A stretch of DNA of 64,000 bases from Microbacterium oleivorans (GCF_023715745.1 NZ_JAMBOV010000003.1:186001-250000); one strand, 5' to 3'; shown: positions 37,169-48,869, counted from the first letter of the stretch. Made by a program: numbers and translations. The notes: generated from the letters alone by a model not told the origin.

Positions 37169-40100
37169 TCAGAACAGGACGCGGACCTTCACCGGCTTGC
37201 TCTCGGAACCCTGGGCGACCGTCGGATCGTCGGGGACGAAGGTTGCCGTGTAGATGTGGGTCCCGCGCGACAGTCGACCGAGCGTCGTCGTCGCGGTGCC
37301 TCGGCTGACCTCCGCCGTCGCGATCACCGTGTCGCCCTCGCGGAACTCCACGACGCCCTCGGCACGGCCTCCCTCCTGGGTGACGATCGCGACGAGCGTC
37401 GTCGGCAGGAACCGGTTGATGTGCACCGGAGGGACGGCCACCAAACGTGTCTTCGTCGTCGCGGCGGGCTCGGCCGCTTCCTCGACGGTCACGGGAACCT
37501 GCGACACGGTCCCGCTCGGGGCGGCGGTCACGGTCAGCTGCGCAGCGCCCGCGGGCGTTCCGGCAGGCAGGGTGACGCTGACGGATGCCGCGCCCTCCGA
37601 CACCGGCGCCGTGCCGAGCACCTGGTCGCCGAGACTCACCGAGATCTCCGTGTTGGCGGGGGCGCCCTTGCTGGTGAGGTCGAGTCCGGCCACCTGGAAC
37701 GACACCGTGTCGCCTGCGGCGACCGTCTCGGGAACGCCCGAGACGTGCACACCGTGCTTGGCGAACGAGGGGGCCACAGGCGAGCCCTCGGCGAGATAGT
37801 CCACCCAGGCCTCATAGTCGAGCAGGCCCGTGTCGACGTAGTCGTCGCCCTCGGTGAAGGCGCGGAAGTTGTCGCCACCGGCTGCGAGGAACGAGAACGT
37901 CCCGATGCGGTAGGTCCCGGCCGGGTCGATCGGAGCCCCGTCGACCGTCACCGACGTGATGCGCTCACCCTCCGGCAGCGCCGGGTCGTAGGTGTACGAC
38001 ACGTTGTCCGAGAGCCCGAGCTGCAGGTACGGACGCGCGGGGACGTTGCCCGCGGCATCCCGCTGCCATTGCTGCTCGAGCATCGTCGTGAACTCCTCGC
38101 CCGTCAGGGTGACGAGTGCGAGCGTGTTGTTGAACGGCAGCACGGCGTTGGCCTGGCTGAACGAGATCGAGCCGTCCGCGAGCCCCGGCACCGCGTTGGC
38201 ACCGAACTCCGCCTGTGTGTCGAACAGATCGGCGCGCAGACCGCCGGGGTTGGTGACGCCGATGACGGCGCCGTTCGGCAGGTCGGCGAGGCTGTCGCGC
38301 AGCATGTTGGCGACCGTGTTGCCGAGGGTCGACTCGGCGGCACGGTTGTCGCGAGAGCCGCCGGTGTACACGCCGTCGAGGTAGGAGCCACCGCTGTAGG
38401 CGGTCGTGATGTCGCCGGACACCTGACCGACCTCGGTGTTGCCGATGGCGGCCGCGTTCGCGAGCGCGGCCTTCGTGATCCGGTCGACCTCCGCCACCCG
38501 CGGGTAGGCGGCGACGAGGTCGGCGGCGGGCGTGGTCGTACGGGTGACATTGCGCTCGGTGTGCGCCGAGACCTCGCCGGTCGCGGCGTCTACCGTCAGC
38601 GTGATCTCACCGATCTTCGCGCCGTACGACCCGGTCTGCACGACGGGGCGTGTGCGGTCCGTGCCGGGGATCGGCGCCGACCACGCGTACTCCTTGTGCG
38701 TGTGGCCCGTGAAGATCGCATCGACCTCGGCCGAGGTGTCCTCGATGATCGCCCCGAAGGCGCCGCCCGCGGCGACCTCCTCTTCGAGGGTCGCGCCGTC
38801 CGGGGTGCCGGCCCCGGCGCCCTCGTGGTAGAGCGCCACGATGACGTCGGCCTCACCGTTGGACGGGTCGCCGTCGGTCAGCTGCGCGGCGACGCGGTTG
38901 ACCGCCTCGACCGGGTCGCCGAAGTCGACGGACTCGATGCCCGTGGGGGTGACGAGCGTGGGTGTCTCCTCGGTCACAGCGCCGATGACGCCGACCGTGA
39001 GACCGTCGGCCTCCAGCAGTGCGTACTCGTCGAGTGCCGGCGTCGTCGTGCCCTTCTCGTAGACGTTCGCTCCGAGCTGGGGAGCGTCGAACGCGTCCGA
39101 CACTCGCCCGGAGAGGTCGGCGAAGCCGCGGTCGAACTCGTGGTTGCCGACGGCGCTGGCCTGCAGCCCCATGGCGTTCAGCACGTCGATCGTCGGCTGA
39201 TCCTGGGACACCGACGAGGCGAACAGGGAGGCGCCGATGTTGTCGCCGGCCGACAGGAACAGGGTCGGTCCCGACGCTGCCTTCCGGAGCTCTTCGACCG
39301 TCCCGGCGAAGGCGACCGTGTTGGTGTCGATGCGCCCGTGGAAGTCGTTGATGCCCAGCAGGGTGAGCTGCACGGGGGCGGCGTCCGCGTCCATGCCGAC
39401 GATGACCGGGTCGTGGTCGCTCGAGCGGAACGGGTCGGCCGAGTAGAACTCGGTGCCGTGGGTGCGGAAGCGGCTGTACTCCAACGCGATCGACTCGCCC
39501 GAATTGATGTTCCAGATGTCGGCGCCGGTCGAGCGGGCCAGTGCCGCCTTGTTCAGGAGGATGTGGTCGAGCGAGCCCGAGAGCCCCGAGAAGCTGTAGG
39601 ACGACGAGTCGACGTCGAACGCCTGCTCGGCGTCGGCGTAGCCGGCCTCGTAGAGCACCTGCAGCGGGTCCTCCTGGCTGTACGAGTTGAAGTCGCCTGC
39701 GAGTGCCACGGCGTCCACGTCGCCCTGGATCTCCGCGACCCAGTCGCGCAGTGCGGTCGCCTGACGGACCCGCGACTCGTTCGAGGATCCCTGACCGTCG
39801 CCCGTGTCGGCGTCGCCTGGCCACGGACCCGCGGAGCCCTTGGACTTGAAGTGGTTGACGACGAACAGGAACGGGTCGCCTCCCGCGGCGGGCTCGAACA
39901 CCTGCGCGATCGGCTCGCGCGCGTTGCCGAACGCTTCGCCGTCGGCGCTCTGGTCACCGAGGGCGCGCGCGGCGCCGACGGGGGAGACGAGCTCCGGCTG
40001 GTAGATGATCGCGTTCGTGATGACGTCCTGCTCGGATGCCGGGGGCAGATCCTCCGACGACGGGACGAACGCCCACGTGCCGGCACCCGCGTCGGCGTTG

Positions 40101-41899
40101 AGTGCGGCCACGAGCGTCGATGTCGCCTCGTCCGCGTCTTCGCCCAGCGCCGCGGAGTTCTCGATCTCCATGAGACCGACGACGGCGGCATCCACGGACG
40201 TGATGGCCTCGATGAGCTTGTCCTGCTGGCGCTCGAGGTCGACGGCGTCCCACGCGCCGCGCTGAGCGCAGCCGTCGCGCACCGTCACGCCGTCGCCGAA
40301 CCGGTCGGAGTAGGCCTCGCAGGTCGCCGAGTCGGTGCCGAGCGTCGTGAAGTAGTTCAGGACGTTGAACGAGGCGATCGACAGATCCCCGCCGACCTCC
40401 TCGGGTGCGTCGGTGCGGACGTTCTCGAAGACGACGTCATCGGCGCCCGTCCCGTCGCCGATGACCGGCTCGGTCGGATTCAGCTTCCAGGTGTCGTTGC
40501 GGTAGTCCACGATGAGCGGCGCCGAGAAGGTGACGCCCGCGCCGACCGTGACCGGCTCGGTGAGCGAGACGTAGGCGGGGGTCAGCGCCTGGTTGGCGGC
40601 CGATGTGTAGTCGAGACCCGCGCCGTCGTCGAGGCGCACACCCCGGGCGGCGTTGTCGGCGGCGACGGCTGCCGCCTCGTCGCTCCCGGGTCGGGCGGCG
40701 TCGGTGGGCTGGCGCAGCGGTGCGTCGCCGGCGGCCAAGCCGACCTCGCCGAAGCGGTTGGTGCTGTAGGTGTCGCTGACGGTGAACTCGCCCTGCGGGG
40801 AGATCAGCATCGACTCGAGCGACTCGCGCTGCGCGGCGGTGGTCGGCCACGCGACGGTCGCCGGCGTCGGCGCCTCCGCGTCCTCGATCACCCGGGCGTC
40901 GCCCGGCTCGACCGTGATCTCGGTGAGCCCGTTGTACTCCGACACGACACCGGTGACCGTGACCGTGTCGCCGAGCGCGACCTCGCGGACGGCGCCCGGA
41001 GCGTAGACGAAGACGGCGTCCGACGCGGTGTGCGTCTCGAGATCCAGTGCACCACCCGTACCGGGGGTCTGGATGACGTAGCCGTTGTAGCCGCCGGTGG
41101 GGTAGTGCGCACTGACCACGCCGGTGGTGGTGACGGTGCGGCCGGCCAGCGGGGACGCATCCGTCGTGCCCTGGATCTCGGCGATCGTCGCCGCCTGCGG
41201 CTCGGGGTCGGGCTCCGGCTCGGGATCGACATCGGCGCCGAGACCCGTGGGCGTCGGTGTGCCGGCGGTGAAGTCCGCCGCGTTGTCAGCCGTGTTCGTG
41301 GCGTCCTCGTCGCGCGAGACGCTCGTCGCATTCGACGTGCCGGGAGCGGGCGCGGAGCCAGCGAAAGCCGTGGCGGTGCTGCCCCAGCCGACGAGGTCGA
41401 CGACCTGCTCGAGATCGGCGATGCCGGTGCCGCCTGTGAGGGCCGTCTCGCTGGAGACGAGGGCGACCTTCGCGCCGCTGCCGCTCATGGCGATCGTGCC
41501 CTCGACGTCCGCCTCGAAGGCGGGGAGCGAGGTGTTGCTGCCCAGCGCCTGTCCGACGAGGAGGTTCTCGCCCGCAGGGAGGTCGATGTCGCCGAGCTTC
41601 GTGACCTGCCACGTGGCTCCCGTCGCGGAGGCGTACTGCACGCTGAAGCCGCTCAGGTCGATCGCCGCGTCGCCGGTGTTGGCGAGCTCCACGAAGTCGC
41701 GGTTGAAGGCGGCGCCGCTGTTGCCGCCACCGCCGTAGACCTCGGAGATCACGAGGGGCGAGTCGGCCGACACGGCGGCGTTCGCCGCACTCGGCACGAG
41801 GGTCAGACCGGCAGCCGTCACGGCGGTGACCGTGAGCAGGGCGCCGGTGCGGCGGAGGAAGGACGGTGACGCGTGCGCAGGAACGGGTGGGTTCGACAC
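37169..41899 (-). CDS. secreted ExeM/NucH-type endonuclease fused to a 5'-nucleotidase
   Basis: 1576 residues from GTG 41897-41899 with GGGAG upstream. Order of parts: signal peptide (1-41, ending SAANA-AVS), lamin-tail domain (~45-170), OB-fold-like region (~235-340), endonuclease/exonuclease/phosphatase domain (~500-825; LMEIENSA, GDFNSY and SDHDPVI motifs), calcineurin-like phosphatase (~840-1080; INDFHG, GDNIGAS, GNHEFD, GHTHKEY), 5'-nucleotidase C-terminal domain (~1120-1340) and two Ig-like domains. Likely degrades extracellular DNA to nucleotides then nucleosides plus phosphate. No LPXTG anchor, so probably released. Confidence 0.93.
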   Translation of the reverse strand: MSNPPVPAHASPSFLRRTGALLTVTAVTAAGLTLVPSAANAAVSADSPLVISEVYGGGGNSGAAFNRDFVELANTGDAAIDLSGFSVQYASATGATWQVTKLGDIDLPAGENLLVGQALGSNTSLPAFEADVEGTIAMSGSGAKVALVSSETALTGGTGIADLEQVVDLVGWGSTATAFAGSAPAPGTSNATSVSRDEDATNTADNAADFTAGTPTPTGLGADVDPEPEPDPEPQAATIAEIQGTTDASPLAGRTVTTTGVVSAHYPTGGYNGYVIQTPGTGGALDLETHTASDAVFVYAPGAVREVALGDTVTVTGVVSEYNGLTEITVEPGDARVIEDAEAPTPATVAWPTTAAQRESLESMLISPQGEFTVSDTYSTNRFGEVGLAAGDAPLRQPTDAARPGSDEAAAVAADNAARGVRLDDGAGLDYTSAANQALTPAYVSLTEPVTVGAGVTFSAPLIVDYRNDTWKLNPTEPVIGDGTGADDVVFENVRTDAPEEVGGDLSIASFNVLNYFTTLGTDSATCEAYSDRFGDGVTVRDGCAQRGAWDAVDLERQQDKLIEAITSVDAAVVGLMEIENSAALGEDADEATSTLVAALNADAGAGTWAFVPSSEDLPPASEQDVITNAIIYQPELVSPVGAARALGDQSADGEAFGNAREPIAQVFEPAAGGDPFLFVVNHFKSKGSAGPWPGDADTGDGQGSSNESRVRQATALRDWVAEIQGDVDAVALAGDFNSYSQEDPLQVLYEAGYADAEQAFDVDSSSYSFSGLSGSLDHILLNKAALARSTGADIWNINSGESIALEYSRFRTHGTEFYSADPFRSSDHDPVIVGMDADAAPVQLTLLGINDFHGRIDTNTVAFAGTVEELRKAASGPTLFLSAGDNIGASLFASSVSQDQPTIDVLNAMGLQASAVGNHEFDRGFADLSGRVSDAFDAPQLGANVYEKGTTTPALDEYALLEADGLTVGVIGAVTEETPTLVTPTGIESVDFGDPVEAVNRVAAQLTDGDPSNGEADVIVALYHEGAGAGTPDGATLEEEVAAGGAFGAIIEDTSAEVDAIFTGHTHKEYAWSAPIPGTDRTRPVVQTGSYGAKIGEITLTVDAATGEVSAHTERNVTRTTTPAADLVAAYPRVAEVDRITKAALANAAAIGNTEVGQVSGDITTAYSGGSYLDGVYTGGSRDNRAAESTLGNTVANMLRDSLADLPNGAVIGVTNPGGLRADLFDTQAEFGANAVPGLADGSISFSQANAVLPFNNTLALVTLTGEEFTTMLEQQWQRDAAGNVPARPYLQLGLSDNVSYTYDPALPEGERITSVTVDGAPIDPAGTYRIGTFSFLAAGGDNFRAFTEGDDYVDTGLLDYEAWVDYLAEGSPVAPSFAKHGVHVSGVPETVAAGDTVSFQVAGLDLTSKGAPANTEISVSLGDQVLGTAPVSEGAASVSVTLPAGTPAGAAQLTVTAAPSGTVSQVPVTVEEAAEPAATTKTRLVAVPPVHINRFLPTTLVAIVTQEGGRAEGVVEFREGDTVIATAEVSRGTATTTLGRLSRGTHIYTATFVPDDPTVAQGSESKPVKVRVLF

Positions 41900-41944
41900 G
41901 TGGGATCTCCCGAAGCGGCACGGGCGCGGGGCTTATCGCGCAGG

Positions 41945-41976
41945 AACCGACCGCCACATTGAGCATTCGGTCGGTT
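41945..41976. promoter_or_regulatory. inverted repeat in the nuclease/lepA divergent region
   Basis: AACCGACCG (41945-41953) and CGGTCGGTT (41968-41976), perfect 9-base arms with a 14-base spacer, 46-77 bases before the nuclease start. GATAAG at 41932-41937 (minus strand) is a possible -10, which would place the repeat around the -35. Likely an operator for the nuclease gene; the regulator is unknown. Confidence 0.5.
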
Positions 41977-42111
41977 TCGCGGCCCCGCAAGTGTCAGATC
42001 GGTTAACTCTTTCTCATGCGGCGGGCCGCTAGCGTGTCGCCGCCGCGGCGGGTTATGGTGCCCGATCGTCGGGGCTGGCGCCCGGCCCCGCGCCGGTAGA
42101 CTCGCCTGGTC

Positions 42112-43962
<1,851 letters not shown>

Positions 43963-43971
43963 GCTGACACG

Positions 43972-44622
43972 ATGCGCCGCGGGAGTTTCCAGGCAGGGAC
44001 CGTCGACTACGCCGCCGTCGGGGCGACGCAGGCACCGGATCTGATGGGCTATCCGCCGAAGGGCACGACCCCGGCGGAGGCGTCCTGGCGCCTCGGCAGC
44101 GGTGAGAGCCGCTTCGTCACCTCGAGCGAGTCGCTGCTCGGATGGGGTGCCCAGCGTGGGGCCGGCCTCCAGGTGAGCGACGTGCGCCCGGCATCCGGTC
44201 CCATGTACTCCGGTGTCGGCTTCGACGCGGACGGCAACGCCGTCCAGCCCAGCCGCCTCGACGACGAGCAGCGGTTCGACGCCGATGGTGTGCCCTTCGC
44301 CGGTGCGGGGACGACGGTGCACCTGCGCGGCCGGGTCGGCGGGATGCGGGCGGATGCCGAGCTCCGCGTGATCTCCGTCGTCGACGAGCCTCGACGCGTC
44401 GGGTTCTCCCTCGGCACGGTCGGCGGCTCGGTCGTCAGCGGCGAGGAGTCCTTCCTCCTCGAGTGGCGCGACGACGACGAGGTCTGGTTCACGGTCCGCG
44501 CCTTCGACAAGCCGACCGGTCTCTTGTACCGCGTCTGGCGCCCGCTCGTGAGGCGACGCCGGCGCGCGCTGTTCCAGGGGTACCTGCAGGCGATGTCGCC
44601 CATGTACGCCACCGGCTCCTGA
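43972..44622 (+). CDS. DUF1990 family protein
   Basis: 216 residues. GSFQAGTVDYAAVGATQAPDLMGYPP at the N-terminus, WGAQRGAGLQVSDVRP near 53 and GSVVSGEESFLLEWRDDDEVWFTVRAFDKP near 150-180 are the usual DUF1990 blocks. Predicted small beta-rich soluble protein; function unknown. Nine bases after lepA and overlapping hemW by one base, so it is in that operon. Confidence 0.85.
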   Translation: MRRGSFQAGTVDYAAVGATQAPDLMGYPPKGTTPAEASWRLGSGESRFVTSSESLLGWGAQRGAGLQVSDVRPASGPMYSGVGFDADGNAVQPSRLDDEQRFDADGVPFAGAGTTVHLRGRVGGMRADAELRVISVVDEPRRVGFSLGTVGGSVVSGEESFLLEWRDDDEVWFTVRAFDKPTGLLYRVWRPLVRRRRRALFQGYLQAMSPMYATGS

Positions 44623-45839
44623 TGGGGTCCGCTCTTCCCCTCGGCGATCCCGCACCGGCCGACGGCGCTCTCCCCGCCGACGTGACCGTCTCGGACGACG
44701 TCGACTTCGGCGTCTACCTGCACGTCCCGTTCTGCCGCGTCCGCTGCGGCTACTGCGACTTCAACACGTACACCGCCACCGAACTGCGCGGTGCCCGCCA
44801 GGACGCGTACGCCGACGAGGTCCTGCGCGAGATCGAGATCTCCCGCCGCGTCCTCGGCGACCGCGGGCCGCTCCGCCCCGCGCAGACGGTGTTCTTCGGC
44901 GGAGGCACCCCGACGCTCCTGCCGCCGGGTGATCTGGCGCGGATGCTCGACGGCGTCCGCGACACCTTCGGGTTGGCCGAGGGTGCGGAGGTGACGGTCG
45001 AGGCGAACCCCGACACGATGACGGATGCCGTGGCTCGGACGCTCGCGGTGGCGGGCGTCACGCGTCTCTCGGTCGGCATGCAGTCCGCCGTCCCGCACGT
45101 CCTGGCCGCCCTCGACCGGACGCACGACCCGGCGAACATCGCGACGGCCGTCGCCGCGGCACGGCGCGCCGGGCTCGCCGTGAGCCTGGACCTCATCTAC
45201 GGCGCGCCGGGGGAGTCGCTCGAGGACTGGCACGCCTCGCTCGAGACGGCGACGGCGCTCGCGCCCGACCACGTCTCGGCCTATGCGCTCATCGTGGAGG
45301 ACGGCACGAAACTCGAGCGTCAGATCCGTCGCGGCGAGGTGGTCGCACCCGACGACGACCTGCAGGCCGACATGTACGAGCTGGCCGACGAGCTGCTCGC
45401 CGCGGCCGGCTACGAATGGTACGAGGTCTCGAACTGGTCCACGAGCCGCGCCCAGCGGTCGCGGCACAACCTCTCGTACTGGCGGGGTCAGGATTGGTGG
45501 GGCTACGGCCCCGGCGCGCACAGCCACATCGGCGGGCTGCGGTGGTGGAACGTGAAGCATCCCGCGGCCTACGCGCAGCGTCTGGCCGCCGGGCAGTCCC
45601 CGGCCGCGGGACGGGAGCGACCGGATGCCGAGGCCCGCCGCCTCGAGGACATCCTGCTGCGCTCGCGCATCGCCGACGGCGTCGCGGTGGACGAGGCGAC
45701 GGTCGCGGGACGGCGGAACGTGGCATCCCTCATCGCCGACGGACTCGTCGAGGGCGCCGCCGCCGTGCGCGGCACGATCGTGCTGACCCGGCGGGGGAGG
45801 CTCCTGGCCGATGCGGTCGTCCGCGCGCTCACCGCGTGA
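44622..45839 (+). CDS. hemW: radical SAM heme chaperone HemW
   Basis: Inserts or carries heme for respiratory proteins. 405 residues. The radical SAM cluster motif CRVRCGYC gives Cys38, Cys42 and Cys45, and the fourth HemW feature FFGGGTPTLLPP lies near 90. The C-terminal HemN-like domain contains YEVSNWSTSRAQRSRHNLSYW. HemW has often been misnamed coproporphyrinogen III oxidase HemN; the CxxxCxxC without the fourth HemN cysteine supports HemW. ATG overlaps the DUF1990 stop. Confidence 0.93.
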   Translation: MGSALPLGDPAPADGALPADVTVSDDVDFGVYLHVPFCRVRCGYCDFNTYTATELRGARQDAYADEVLREIEISRRVLGDRGPLRPAQTVFFGGGTPTLLPPGDLARMLDGVRDTFGLAEGAEVTVEANPDTMTDAVARTLAVAGVTRLSVGMQSAVPHVLAALDRTHDPANIATAVAAARRAGLAVSLDLIYGAPGESLEDWHASLETATALAPDHVSAYALIVEDGTKLERQIRRGEVVAPDDDLQADMYELADELLAAAGYEWYEVSNWSTSRAQRSRHNLSYWRGQDWWGYGPGAHSHIGGLRWWNVKHPAAYAQRLAAGQSPAAGRERPDAEARRLEDILLRSRIADGVAVDEATVAGRRNVASLIADGLVEGAAAVRGTIVLTRRGRLLADAVVRALTA

Positions 45840-45864
45840 TCCGAGCAGATCGCTTCACGCGCGG

Positions 45865-45870
45865 TAGAAT
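45865..45870 (+). promoter_or_regulatory. -10 element (TAGAAT) of hrcA
   Basis: TAGAAT abuts the left arm of the CIRCE operator, so bound HrcA would block this promoter directly. Confidence 0.65.
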
Positions 45871-45896
45871 TGGCACTCCAAGATCGAGAGTGCCAG
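45870..45896. promoter_or_regulatory. CIRCE operator for HrcA
   Basis: TGGCACTC (45871-45878), nine bases, GAGTGCCA (45888-45895): the consensus CIRCE arrangement with perfect arms. It overlaps the hrcA promoter, so HrcA represses its own operon and releases it on heat shock. Confidence 0.93.
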
Positions 45897-45909
45897 CGGA
45901 GGAGGGGTG

Positions 45910-46944
45910 ATGGTCTCGGAACGCGGTCTGCAGGTGTTGCGTGCGATCGTGCAGGACTACGTCGACACGCGCGAGCCCGTCGGGAGCAAGGCGATCGTCG
46001 ATCGCCACCAGTTCGGGGTGTCCGCCGCCACGATCCGCAACGACATGGCGCTGCTCGAGGACGAGGAGCTCATCACCGCCCCGCACACCTCGTCGGGCCG
46101 TGTGCCGACGGACAAGGGCTACCGGGTCTTCGTCGATCACCTCGCCGACGTGCGCCCGTTGACGTCCGCGCAGCGGTCCGCGATCGGCGCCTTCCTCGAG
46201 GACACCGGCGACCTCGACGACCTCCTGGTGCGCACCGTGCGCACGCTCACGCGCCTCACCGGCCAGGTCGCGATCGTGCAGTACCCCTCCTTCGCCCGAG
46301 CCAACGTGTCGCACGTCGAGGTCGTGCACCTCGGCGGGACCCGTGTCGTCATCATCGTCGTGACCGACACCGGACGCGTCTCGCAGCGGGTGACTTTCCT
46401 CGCAACCGAGCCCACCGCCGAGGAGGCGCAGCAGCTCAAGCTCGCGATGGCCGCGCTGCTGACCGGCAAGAGCGTCCGCGACGGTGCCGCGGCCATCGCC
46501 CGCACCCTGGAGGACGAGGCCCCTGCGCCGCGTGAGGAGAACCGTCGGATCGTGTTGCGAGCGATCGGCGAGGAACTGGACGAGTTCCGCTCGGACCGCA
46601 TGGTCATGGCCGGGTCGGCGACCCTCGCACGTCGGGAGGCCGACTTCCGCGGCAGCATCTATCCTCTGCTCGAGGCGATCGAGGAGCAGGTCACGCTCCT
46701 CCGCCTCATGGGCGAGATGGTCGCGGACGACCGTGGTCTGGCGACCAGCATCGGCCGCGAGAACGAGCCGTTCGGGCTCGCCGAGGCATCCGTCGTCGCG
46801 GGGGACTACGACGCCGGCGGTTCGCAGGCACGCGTCGGCGTCCTGGGGCCGACCCGCATGGACTATCCCACCAATCTCGCGGCGGTCCGTGCCGTCGCGC
46901 ACTATCTGACGCGTCTGCTCGAAGAAGACGAGAAGTCGCGCTGA
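45910..46944 (+). CDS. hrcA: heat-inducible transcriptional repressor HrcA
   Basis: 344 residues. Winged helix at the N-terminus ([28 protein letters not shown] then [19 protein letters not shown]), a GAF-like domain and the C-terminal [24 protein letters not shown] signature. ATG 45910 was chosen over GTG 45907 because GGAGG lies at better distance. Controlled by the CIRCE site just upstream. dnaJ follows after 31 bases; no grpE or dnaK here. Confidence 0.97.
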   Translation: MVSERGLQVLRAIVQDYVDTREPVGSKAIVDRHQFGVSAATIRNDMALLEDEELITAPHTSSGRVPTDKGYRVFVDHLADVRPLTSAQRSAIGAFLEDTGDLDDLLVRTVRTLTRLTGQVAIVQYPSFARANVSHVEVVHLGGTRVVIIVVTDTGRVSQRVTFLATEPTAEEAQQLKLAMAALLTGKSVRDGAAAIARTLEDEAPAPREENRRIVLRAIGEELDEFRSDRMVMAGSATLARREADFRGSIYPLLEAIEEQVTLLRLMGEMVADDRGLATSIGRENEPFGLAEASVVAGDYDAGGSQARVGVLGPTRMDYPTNLAAVRAVAHYLTRLLEEDEKSR

Positions 46945-46975
46945 ACGAATCGGCCTCCGGGCCGGAGAGGTGATT

Positions 46976-48091
46976 GTGGCTGACCACTACGAGGTCCTGG
47001 GTGTCGCGCGCGACGCGAGCCCGGACGAGATCAAGAAGGCGTACCGCCGACTGGCCCGCCAGCTCCACCCCGACGTCAACCCGGGTGAGGATGCGGCGGA
47101 GCGCTTCAAGCTCGTCACGCACGCGTACGACGTCCTGAGCGATCCGGACCAGCGCCAGCGCTACGACCTGGGCGGCGACGCGGGTGCCTTCGGCGGCGCC
47201 GGTGCCGGCTTCGGCGGTTTCAGCGACATCTTCGAGACGTTCTTCGGCGGAGGCGGCGGCGGGACCCGAGCGGGTCGTCCGCGATCGCGTCGCGAGCGCG
47301 GTCAGGATGCGCTCGTTCGCGTCGACCTCACCCTCGGCGACGTCGTGTTCGGTGTCCACCGCGACATCGAGGTCGACACCGCGGTCCTGTGCGAGACCTG
47401 CCAGGGCTCCTGCTGCCAGCCGGGCACGCAGCCCGTCACGTGCGACATCTGCCACGGTTCCGGGCAGATTCAGCGGACGGTTCGGAGCCTCCTCGGCAAC
47501 GTCGTCACGTCGCAGCCCTGCACGACCTGTCAGGGGTACGGCACGACCATCCCCTACCCCTGCTCCACCTGCCAGGGGCAGGGTCGTGTCCGCGCCCGCC
47601 GCACCGTGTCGATCGACATCCCCGCGGGCGTCGAGACGGGGCTCCGGCTGCAGCTGCCCGGCTCGGGCGAGGTCGGTCCCGCGGGCGGCCCGAACGGCGA
47701 CCTGTACCTCGAGGTCACCGTCGCGCCGCACGACGTGTTCAGCCGCGACGGCGACGACCTGCTCGCGACCCTCGAGGTGTCGATGATCGACGCGATCCTG
47801 GGCACCGGCGTCACGATCGACTCGCTCGACGGCCCCGTCGACCTCGAGATCCGTCAGGGCGTGCAGGCCGGCGACGAGCTCACGATCCGCGGTCGCGGCA
47901 TCACGCCCCTGCGCGGTGAGCAGCGTGGCGACCTCCGGGTCGCGGTGCAGGTCGTGACGCCCTCCCACCTCGACCCGAAGTCGCGTGCACTCGTACAGGA
48001 GCTCGCGAAGCGCATGCGGCCCGCGCCGCCGCACCTCGCCGAGTTCCACCCCGGGCTGTTCTCGAAGCTCCGCGGCAAGTTCAAGCGCTGA
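46976..48091 (+). CDS. dnaJ: molecular chaperone DnaJ (DnaJ2 type)
   Basis: Hsp40 co-chaperone of DnaK. 371 residues from GTG 46976 (GGAGAGG upstream; an earlier GTG at 46970 is part of that site). J domain with HPD near 32 (QLHPDVNPG), Gly-rich linker ([16 protein letters not shown]), zinc region with [24 protein letters not shown] and CSTCQGQG, then substrate-binding domains. The first zinc motif has Cys where Gly is usual (CxxCxGxG). The hrcA-dnaJ2 pairing is typical of actinobacteria. Confidence 0.96.
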   Translation: MADHYEVLGVARDASPDEIKKAYRRLARQLHPDVNPGEDAAERFKLVTHAYDVLSDPDQRQRYDLGGDAGAFGGAGAGFGGFSDIFETFFGGGGGGTRAGRPRSRRERGQDALVRVDLTLGDVVFGVHRDIEVDTAVLCETCQGSCCQPGTQPVTCDICHGSGQIQRTVRSLLGNVVTSQPCTTCQGYGTTIPYPCSTCQGQGRVRARRTVSIDIPAGVETGLRLQLPGSGEVGPAGGPNGDLYLEVTVAPHDVFSRDGDDLLATLEVSMIDAILGTGVTIDSLDGPVDLEIRQGVQAGDELTIRGRGITPLRGEQRGDLRVAVQVVTPSHLDPKSRALVQELAKRMRPAPPHLAEFHPGLFSKLRGKFKR

Positions 48092-48093
48092 CC

Positions 48094-48831
48094 GTGGCCC
48101 TGCACTTCCTCACGGAGGATGCCGGTGCTGCCCGCCCGGGCGATGTCGTGCGGCTGACCGGGGCCGAGGCCCACCACGCCGCCGCCGTGCGTCGCATCCG
48201 GGTCGGCGAGGGCGTGACCGTCGGCGACGGCCGTGGCCTCTGGCTCACCGGGACGGTCACCTCGGTCGCCCCGAAGGAGGTCGTGGTCGAGGTCGTGGAA
48301 CGCGCCGAGCATCCGCAGCCGTCGCCCCGCACGGTGCTCGTGCAGGCGCTCGCGAAGGGCGACCGTGACGAGCTCGCCGTGCAGGCGGCGACCGAGCTGG
48401 GCGTCGATGCGATCCTTCCCTGGCAGGCCGGGCGATCCGTCTCGCGCTGGGAGGGCGCGAAGGTCGCGAAGGGCGTCGCGCGCTGGGAGTCCATCGCCCG
48501 CGAGGCGGCGAAGCAGGCGCACCGCCCGTGGCTGCCCGAGGTCGCCGATCCTGTCACGACGCGGCAGCTCGTCGCCCAGGCGGAGTCTGCACGGATGCTG
48601 GTGCTCGAGCCGACGGCATCCGCTGCGCTCTCGGGCGTCGAGCTCGACGCGTCCGACATCCGGGACGTGCTCCTCGTCGTGGGACCCGAGGGCGGCATCG
48701 CCCTGGAGGAGCTCGACCTCCTCCAGGGCGCGGGTGCCGCGCTCGTACGGCTCGGTGACACGGTGCTGCGCACCTCGACAGCCGGTCCCGCGGCGCTTGC
48801 GCTGGTCAACCGGGCACTCGGTCGCTGGTGA
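48094..48831 (+). CDS. rsmE: 16S rRNA m3U1498 methyltransferase
   Basis: SAM-dependent methylation of U1498 in 16S rRNA. 245 residues from GTG 48094, two bases after dnaJ. PUA-like N-terminal domain (LTGAEAHHAAAVRRIRVGE), then a SPOUT knot with LVVGPEGGIALEELDLL near 190 and VRLGDTVLRTSTAGPAAL near 215, the SAM-binding loops. Confidence 0.95.
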   Translation: MALHFLTEDAGAARPGDVVRLTGAEAHHAAAVRRIRVGEGVTVGDGRGLWLTGTVTSVAPKEVVVEVVERAEHPQPSPRTVLVQALAKGDRDELAVQAATELGVDAILPWQAGRSVSRWEGAKVAKGVARWESIAREAAKQAHRPWLPEVADPVTTRQLVAQAESARMLVLEPTASAALSGVELDASDIRDVLLVVGPEGGIALEELDLLQGAGAALVRLGDTVLRTSTAGPAALALVNRALGRW

Positions 48832-48863
48832 GTCGGCACCGGCCGACGCCGGGAGCCGCTGAC

Positions 48864-48869
48864 TAGACT
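48864..48869 (+). promoter_or_regulatory. -10 element (TAGACT) of the HIT gene, leaderless
   Basis: TAGACT then GAAGGG then ATG 48876. The six-base gap fits a leaderless start, though GAAGGG also resembles a ribosome site at too short a distance. Confidence 0.5.

Noticed and set aside
37256..41869. A 1537-codon open frame antisense to the secreted nuclease
   Set aside because: Same mirror effect in a very GC-rich gene; the sense frame has a signal peptide and clear catalytic motifs, while this frame has none.
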